DNA of 64,000 nt from JALYQB01 sp035640155 (GTDB lineage: Bacteria; Actinomycetota; Actinomycetes; Mycobacteriales; Pseudonocardiaceae), in contig DASQWR010000032.1 in NCBI GenBank assembly GCA_035640155.1, positions 1 through 64,000 of the forward strand, read 5' to 3'. The notes under the pieces were generated by a model. That model searched no databases and had not been told where the DNA came from. It was given only the letters and a program-made list of their open reading frames with translations. Shown here in pieces: positions 59,566-64,000 of this stretch; position 1 is the first letter of the stretch, and each line of letters begins with the position of its first letter. Made by a program: the position numbers and the translations under genes.

Positions 59566-60543
59566 ATGACCCGATTCCTGCTCCGCCGGCTGGCCAACTA
59601 CGTGGCGCTCGCCTTCGTGGCGACCTTCGTGGCCTACTGCACCGCGGCGCTCACCTTCACCCCGCTGGGCTCGCTGCTCGGCCGCAACCCCCCGCCCCCG
59701 CCGGAGGTCGTCGAGCGCCGCCGCCAGGCGCTGGGCCTGGACGAGCCGATCCCGCTGCGGTTCTACAACTGGTTCACCGGCGTGCTGCAGGGCGACTTCG
59801 GCGAGACCGTCACCGGTCAGCAGGTCACCGACGAGCTGTTCGCCCGCATGGGCGTGAGCCTGCGGCTGCTGCTCATCGGGACGGTCATCGGCGTCACGCT
59901 CGGCGTCATCCTCGGCGTCGTCAGCGCGATCCGGCAGTACAAGGCGAGCGACTACATCGGCACGCTGTTCTCCTTCCTGATCCTGTCCACCCCGGTGTTC
60001 CTGCTCGCGCTGCTGCTGCAGTTCGCCGCGATCCGATTCAACGACGCGGCAGGCACCACCCTGCTGTACTTCACCGGCGAGACGACCGCGGGCCTGCGGG
60101 GTGACTTCTGGGCCTCGCTGCTCGACCGCCTGCAGCACCTCATCCTGCCCACGATCGCGATCGCGCTCACCCAGATCGCCTTCTACAGCCGCTACCAGCG
60201 CAGCGCGATGCTCGACGTGCTGGGCAGCGACTTCCTGCGCACCGCTCAGGCCAAGGGACTCACCCGACGACGCACGCTGTTCAAGCACGGGCTGCGCACC
60301 GCCCTGATCCCGATGGCGACGCTGTTCGCCTTCGGCTTCGGGCTGCTCATCACCGGTGCGGTCTTCGTCGAGCGCATCTTCGCCTGGTACGGCATGGGCG
60401 ACTGGTACGTCCGGGCAGTGACCATCGAGGACGTCAACATCGTGGCGACCGTGGTGCTCTTCACCGCCGTGCTCGTGCTGCTCTCCGGCTGGCTCTCCGA
60501 CGTGCTCTACGCCGCTCTCGACCCGAGGATCAGGATCCGATGA
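59566..60543 (+). CDS. Oligopeptide/dipeptide ABC transporter permease (OppB/DppB type)
   Basis: This 325-residue permease has about six helices and the DppB-type N terminus MTRFLLRRLANYVALAFVATFVAYCTAALTFTPLG. LGLDEPIPLRFYNWFTGVLQGDFGET is the family motif in the first outer loop, and the EAA region is SDFLRTAQAKGLTRRRTLFKHGLRTALIPMAT. The ATG has GGAGGGG about 8 nt upstream. It starts the operon of permease, permease, fused ATPase and binding protein. Substrate unknown: peptide, nickel or sugar acid. Confidence 0.88.
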   Translation: MTRFLLRRLANYVALAFVATFVAYCTAALTFTPLGSLLGRNPPPPPEVVERRRQALGLDEPIPLRFYNWFTGVLQGDFGETVTGQQVTDELFARMGVSLRLLLIGTVIGVTLGVILGVVSAIRQYKASDYIGTLFSFLILSTPVFLLALLLQFAAIRFNDAAGTTLLYFTGETTAGLRGDFWASLLDRLQHLILPTIAIALTQIAFYSRYQRSAMLDVLGSDFLRTAQAKGLTRRRTLFKHGLRTALIPMATLFAFGFGLLITGAVFVERIFAWYGMGDWYVRAVTIEDVNIVATVVLFTAVLVLLSGWLSDVLYAALDPRIRIR

Positions 60544-61490
60544 CGCGCGCGAAGGATGAGCCGGCCACCGCAGCGACGGGCGAGGCGGGCAGCGGGACCG
60601 CGGCACCGGTCGAGGCCCCGGACGGTGCTCCCAGTCAGTCACGGCGGCGCCTGGTGTTGCGCCGCTTCCTGCGCCACAAGCTGGGCGTGATCGGTCTGGT
60701 CGTGTTCGTGGGGCTCTTCGTGCTCGCCTACCTGGGCCCCGTGATCAGCCCCTGGACCTACACCGACCAGGACGTCACGTCCTACCTGGAGCCACCCTCG
60801 GCCGAGCACTGGTTCGGCACCACCCAGATCGGCGAGGACGGGTTCGTGCGCACCATGCGGGGCCTGCAGAAGTCCCTGCTCATCGGCCTGCTCGTCGGCC
60901 TCATCTCCACCGCGGTCGCGACGGTGGTAGGCGCGACCGCGGCCTACTTCGGCGGCCTGACCGACCGGGCGCTGATGTGGGTCGTCGACCTGATGCTCGC
61001 GCTGCCCGCCCTGCTCGTCATCGGCATCCTCAGCCCCGCCTTCGAGGGCTGGCTCATCCTGGTCCCGCTGCTCGCGGCCTTCTCCTGGCTGATCGCAGCC
61101 CGGATCGTGCGGGGGATGACGCTGTCGCTGCGGGAGCGCGAGTTCGTCCAGGCCGCGAGGTTCGCGGGCGTGCCGGCCTGGCGGATCATCGTCCGGCACA
61201 TCGTCCCCAACATGGCCTCCCTGCTCATCATCGACGCGACGGTCACCGTCGGCCTGGCCATCCTCGCCGAGTCCGGGCTCTCCTACCTGGGCTTCGGGGT
61301 GCAGCCACCGGACACCTCGCTCGGTACGCTGATCGCCGAGGGCACCAGCGCGGCGCTGACGGCCCCGTGGCTCTTCATGTTCGCGGGTGGGCTGCTCGTG
61401 CTCGCCGTGCTCGCGGTGAACTTCGTGGGCGACGGGCTGCGCGACGCCCTCGATCCGAGCTCCCAGCGCGGCCGGAAGGACATGGAATGA
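60540..61490 (+). CDS. Oligopeptide/dipeptide ABC transporter permease (OppC/DppC type)
   Basis: This 316-residue partner permease has an Ala/Glu/Pro-rich cytosolic N-terminal 35 residues, then RRLVLRRFLRHKLGVIGLVVFVGLFVLAYLGP and the usual WFGTTQIGEDGFVRTMRGLQKSLLIGL. The EAA region is REFVQAARFAGVPAWRIIVRHIVPNM. The last part, LGFGVQPPDTSLGTLI and NFVGDGLRDALDP, is typical of DppC. The ATG overlaps the preceding stop by 4 bp (ATGA). Confidence 0.88.
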   Translation: MTRAKDEPATAATGEAGSGTAAPVEAPDGAPSQSRRRLVLRRFLRHKLGVIGLVVFVGLFVLAYLGPVISPWTYTDQDVTSYLEPPSAEHWFGTTQIGEDGFVRTMRGLQKSLLIGLLVGLISTAVATVVGATAAYFGGLTDRALMWVVDLMLALPALLVIGILSPAFEGWLILVPLLAAFSWLIAARIVRGMTLSLREREFVQAARFAGVPAWRIIVRHIVPNMASLLIIDATVTVGLAILAESGLSYLGFGVQPPDTSLGTLIAEGTSAALTAPWLFMFAGGLLVLAVLAVNFVGDGLRDALDPSSQRGRKDME

Positions 61491-63643
61491 TCGGCCGCGG
61501 CCTCGCCGACCCGATGCTGGGGTCCGCCGGCGGCCCGGATGCCCCGGTGCTGGAGGTCTCGGACCTGGATGTCTCGTTCCCCAGCGAGCAGGGCCGGGTG
61601 CATGCCGTCCGCGGGCTGTCGTACCAGGTGGCCGCCGGAGAGGTGCTCGGTATCGTCGGCGAGTCCGGGTCGGGGAAGTCGGTCTCCTCGCTGGCGGTGC
61701 TGGGCCTGCTGCCGCCCCAGGCCAGGGTGAGCGGCTCGATCCGCTTCCGCGGCACCGAGCTGCTCGGCAAGCCGGACACCGAGCTCTCCCGGATCCGCGG
61801 GCGGCACGTCGCGATGGTCTTCCAGGATCCCCTCTCCGCCCTGACCCCGGTGTTCACGGTCGGGCATCAGGTCGCCGAGGCGGTGCTGGCGCACCGGCGG
61901 GGCACCGGGACCAAGCAGGACGCGAACCGCCGCGCCGTGGAGCTGCTCGACCTCGTCGGCATCCCGAACGCGCCGCAGCGCGCGCGGGCGTATCCCCACG
62001 AGTACTCCGGCGGCATGCGCCAGCGGGCCGTCATCGCGATGGCGATCGCCAACGACCCCGACCTGCTCATCGCCGACGAGCCGAGCACCGCGCTGGACGT
62101 CACCGTGCAGGCCCAGGTCCTCGAGGTGCTCCAGACCGCCAAGGAGGCGACCGGCGCCAGCGTCATCATGATCACCCACGACCTCGGCGTCATCGCCGGC
62201 ATCGCCGATCGGGTGATGGTGATGTACGCGGGGCGAGCGGTGGAGACCGCCGACGTCGACGACCTCTACGCCCACCCGCGGATGCCCTACACGATCGGGC
62301 TGCTCGGCTCGGTGCCCCGGGTGGACCTCGCGCAGCAGGCCCTGGTGCCGATCGAGGGCCAGCCACCCTCGATGGTCGACATTCCACCCGGCTGCCCATT
62401 CAACCCGCGCTGCCCGCTGGCCGTCGAGGTCTGCACGCAGACCGAGCCGGACCTGCTCCGCGTGCAGGGGACCCAGGCGGCCGCCTGCCACCGCAGCGAC
62501 GAGACCGCGGCGCAGGCCACCCGCGCCGCCGAGCTCTTCGGCGCCTCCCACGTGCACCAGGCCAGAACCCGGGCCAGCCGGGACCGGCGGACCGAGGTGC
62601 TGCGGGTGACCGACCTCGTCAAGGAGTTCCCCGTGCTGAAGGGGGCGGTGCTCAAGCGGCGGGTGGGCACCGTGCACGCCGTCGACGGCATCTCGTTTGA
62701 CATCCGGGAGGCCGAGACGCTCGGCCTCGTCGGGGAGTCCGGCTGCGGCAAGAGCACCACTCTCATGGAGATCCTCGGGCTGGCCGCGCCCACCGCGGGC
62801 AGGATCGACGTGCTCGGTCACGACGTGCGGACCCTGGGCCGCAAGGACCGGATGGCGGTGCGGCGGGACCTGCAGGTCGTGTTCCAGGACCCGACGGGTT
62901 CCCTCGACCCGCGGCTGCCGATCGCGCAGACGATCGCCGAGCCGATGACCGCACACGGCTACGACGCCGAGCACGTCCGGCGCCGGGTGCCCGAGCTGCT
63001 GGAGCTGGTGGGGCTGCGGCCCGAGTACGGCGACCGGTATCCCGCACAGTTCTCCGGCGGGCAGCGCCAGCGGGTCGGCATCGCCCGGGCCCTTGCCCTC
63101 GAGCCGAAGCTGTTGGTGCTCGACGAGCCGGTGTCCGCGCTGGACGTCTCCATCCAGGCGGGCGTGATCAACCTGCTCGACGAGCTCAAGGAGCGGCTGG
63201 GACTCGCCTACCTGTTCGTCGCGCACGACCTGTCGGTGATCCGGCACATCGCCGACCGGGTGGCGGTGATGTACCTCGGGAAGATCGTCGAGCTCGGCGA
63301 CGTGGACGCGGTGTTCTCCGCGCCGCAGCACCCGTACACCCAGGCGCTGCTCTCCGCCATCCCGATCCCGGACCCGATCGTCGAGCGGCAGCGCGAGCGG
63401 ATCATCCTCGTCGGCGACATGCCGAGCCCCTTCGACCCGCCGTCCGGCTGCCGCTTCCACACCCGCTGCCCGCTGTTCGCGACACTGCCCGCCGAGAAGC
63501 AGCGGCCGTGCCTCGAGCAGGAGCCGCCGCTGGAACGCCACGGCTGGGGCGACACGGTGGGCCAGCCGGCCGCGTGCCACTACGCGGAGGCCCGTTCGCT
63601 ACTGCCCGCGAACGGGGCTCGGCAAGGTGTTACTCGTTCGTGA
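61487..63643 (+). CDS. Fused double ATPase of the oligopeptide ABC transporter (OppD-OppF)
   Basis: This 718-residue protein joins two OppD/F-type ATPases. Half one has Walker A GESGSGKS (58-65), YSGGMRQRAVIAMAIANDPDLLIADEPSTALDVT and a C-terminal CPFNPRCPLAVEVC cluster. Half two, from about residue 365, has GESGCGKST, FSGGQRQRVGIARALALEPKLLVLDEPVSALDVS and CRFHTRCPLFATLP. The Cys sets of both halves may bind an Fe-S cluster or metal, as seen in OppD/DppD-type ATPases. One gene thus provides the ATPase pair for the heterodimeric transporter. The start overlaps the preceding stop by 4 bp. Confidence 0.93.
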   Translation: MIGRGLADPMLGSAGGPDAPVLEVSDLDVSFPSEQGRVHAVRGLSYQVAAGEVLGIVGESGSGKSVSSLAVLGLLPPQARVSGSIRFRGTELLGKPDTELSRIRGRHVAMVFQDPLSALTPVFTVGHQVAEAVLAHRRGTGTKQDANRRAVELLDLVGIPNAPQRARAYPHEYSGGMRQRAVIAMAIANDPDLLIADEPSTALDVTVQAQVLEVLQTAKEATGASVIMITHDLGVIAGIADRVMVMYAGRAVETADVDDLYAHPRMPYTIGLLGSVPRVDLAQQALVPIEGQPPSMVDIPPGCPFNPRCPLAVEVCTQTEPDLLRVQGTQAAACHRSDETAAQATRAAELFGASHVHQARTRASRDRRTEVLRVTDLVKEFPVLKGAVLKRRVGTVHAVDGISFDIREAETLGLVGESGCGKSTTLMEILGLAAPTAGRIDVLGHDVRTLGRKDRMAVRRDLQVVFQDPTGSLDPRLPIAQTIAEPMTAHGYDAEHVRRRVPELLELVGLRPEYGDRYPAQFSGGQRQRVGIARALALEPKLLVLDEPVSALDVSIQAGVINLLDELKERLGLAYLFVAHDLSVIRHIADRVAVMYLGKIVELGDVDAVFSAPQHPYTQALLSAIPIPDPIVERQRERIILVGDMPSPFDPPSGCRFHTRCPLFATLPAEKQRPCLEQEPPLERHGWGDTVGQPAACHYAEARSLLPANGARQGVTRS

Positions 63644-63723
63644 CTGGATTACGCGTCGCACAACCTTAGTGTCACCGGATGAGCTCGCTCGCCGGCGGGA
63701 CCGAACCAGATGGAGGAGCGGTG

Positions 63724-64000
63724 ATGAGACCACGACGCTGGCTGACCGCGCTGGCCACCGTGACCGTCAGCGTCCTCGCCCTCACCGCCTGTGGCGGCGG
63801 GGGCGGGGACGATGGTGGCGCCGCGCCGGAACTGGGCAGCATCGCCGTCAACCAGGTGCCTCGAGCGCAGGTGCCCGAGGGCGGCACCTTCCGCTGGCCG
63901 CTCAGCGAGTTCCCGCCGAACTTCAACTACCACGAGTTCAATGGCACGCTGGGGGACAACGAGGACGTCATCGACGCGGTCATGCCGCAGGTGTTCCTCG
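63724..64000 (+). CDS. ABC transporter substrate-binding lipoprotein, 5' part
   Basis: Only the first 92 residues are in the window. A signal peptide (RRWLTALATVTVSVLALTACGG) with lipobox LTAC and a Gly run is followed by VPEGGTFRWPLSEFPPNFNYHEFNGTLGDNEDVIDAVMPQVFL, the start of a family-5 (OppA/DppA) solute-binding domain. It would capture the substrate of the fused-ATPase transporter upstream. GGAGGAG is about 6 nt before the ATG; a GTG one codon earlier is possible. The 80-nt gap after the ATPase gene may hold a separate promoter (TAGTGT near 63669). Confidence 0.85.
   Translation, partial: MRPRRWLTALATVTVSVLALTACGGGGGDDGGAAPELGSIAVNQVPRAQVPEGGTFRWPLSEFPPNFNYHEFNGTLGDNEDVIDAVMPQVFL

Overview
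The window is high-GC actinobacterial chromosomal DNA, most likely from the Pseudonocardiaceae or a close relative. The evidence is the GlgE alpha-glucan pathway, the NucS mismatch endonuclease, MurA with Asp in place of the catalytic Cys, a MeaB/methylmalonyl-CoA epimerase neighbourhood, very strong G/C third positions, and many genes whose start codon lies only 6-8 nt after a TANNNT -10 box. From about 1 to 51.9 kb the gene content follows the Mycobacterium tuberculosis Rv1298-Rv1328 neighbourhood in inverted order (glgP, glgE, glgB, thioredoxin, thiolase, epimerase, nucS, murA, pduO, DUF2550, atp operon, wecA, tsaC, prmC, prfA, rpmE), with accessory genes inserted. From about 52 to 58.9 kb it follows the mycobacterial prfB-ftsE-ftsX-smpB-ssrA block, with ileS inserted.

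Layout. 1-5.7 kb: glgP (3' end outside the window), a small lipoprotein, a PIN/ribbon-helix-helix toxin-antitoxin pair and a two-gene membrane/extracytoplasmic locus. 5.9-17.2 kb: glgE-treS-mak, then trpS, an N-terminally broken GGDEF-EAL gene and a DinB/mycothiol-isomerase-like gene, then glgB. Together with glgP these make and remodel alpha-glucan from trehalose through maltose-1-phosphate. 17.2-20.3 kb: a zinc-metallopeptidase lipoprotein, a thioredoxin-TPR protein and a MarR regulator. 20.3-25.5 kb: a four-gene operon with a galactose/glyoxal-oxidase-like copper-radical enzyme, a secreted repeat-domain protein, a cupredoxin-like lipoprotein and a polytopic membrane protein; the last protein and the secreted-protein domain have paralogues in the 3.4-5.7 kb locus. 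25.6-32.7 kb: meaB-thiolase, epimerase, an rRNA methyltransferase, a DivIVA-like coiled-coil protein, nucS, an unknown conserved gene and a DUF1697 gene. 32.7-35.8 kb: an ehuBCDA-type compatible-solute ABC transporter.

36-46.6 kb: murA and pduO divide at a perfect 26-bp palindrome that fills the gap between their start codons. Then comes DUF2550 and the F1Fo ATP synthase operon (atpZ-I-B-E-F-H-A-G-D-C). The beta subunit carries an unusual Ser/Glu/Gly tail of about 125 residues and a 15-bp triplicated N-terminal repeat. 46.7-52.4 kb: wecA, tsaC, a divergent SGNH lipase, prmC, prfA, rpmE and tmRNA. 52.4-58.9 kb: smpB, ileS, ftsX, ftsE and prfB. 58.9-64 kb: a PadR regulator divergent from an oligopeptide/nickel-type ABC transporter operon whose binding protein runs off the window.

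The main points for follow-up are the beta-subunit tail, the copper-radical oxidase operon with its duplicated companions, the palindromic murA/pduO promoter, the consistent leaderless-promoter pattern, the decapitated GGDEF-EAL gene and a 421-nt gap holding a 16-bp perfect inverted repeat. No tRNA, rRNA, CRISPR array, insertion sequence or prophage was recognised.
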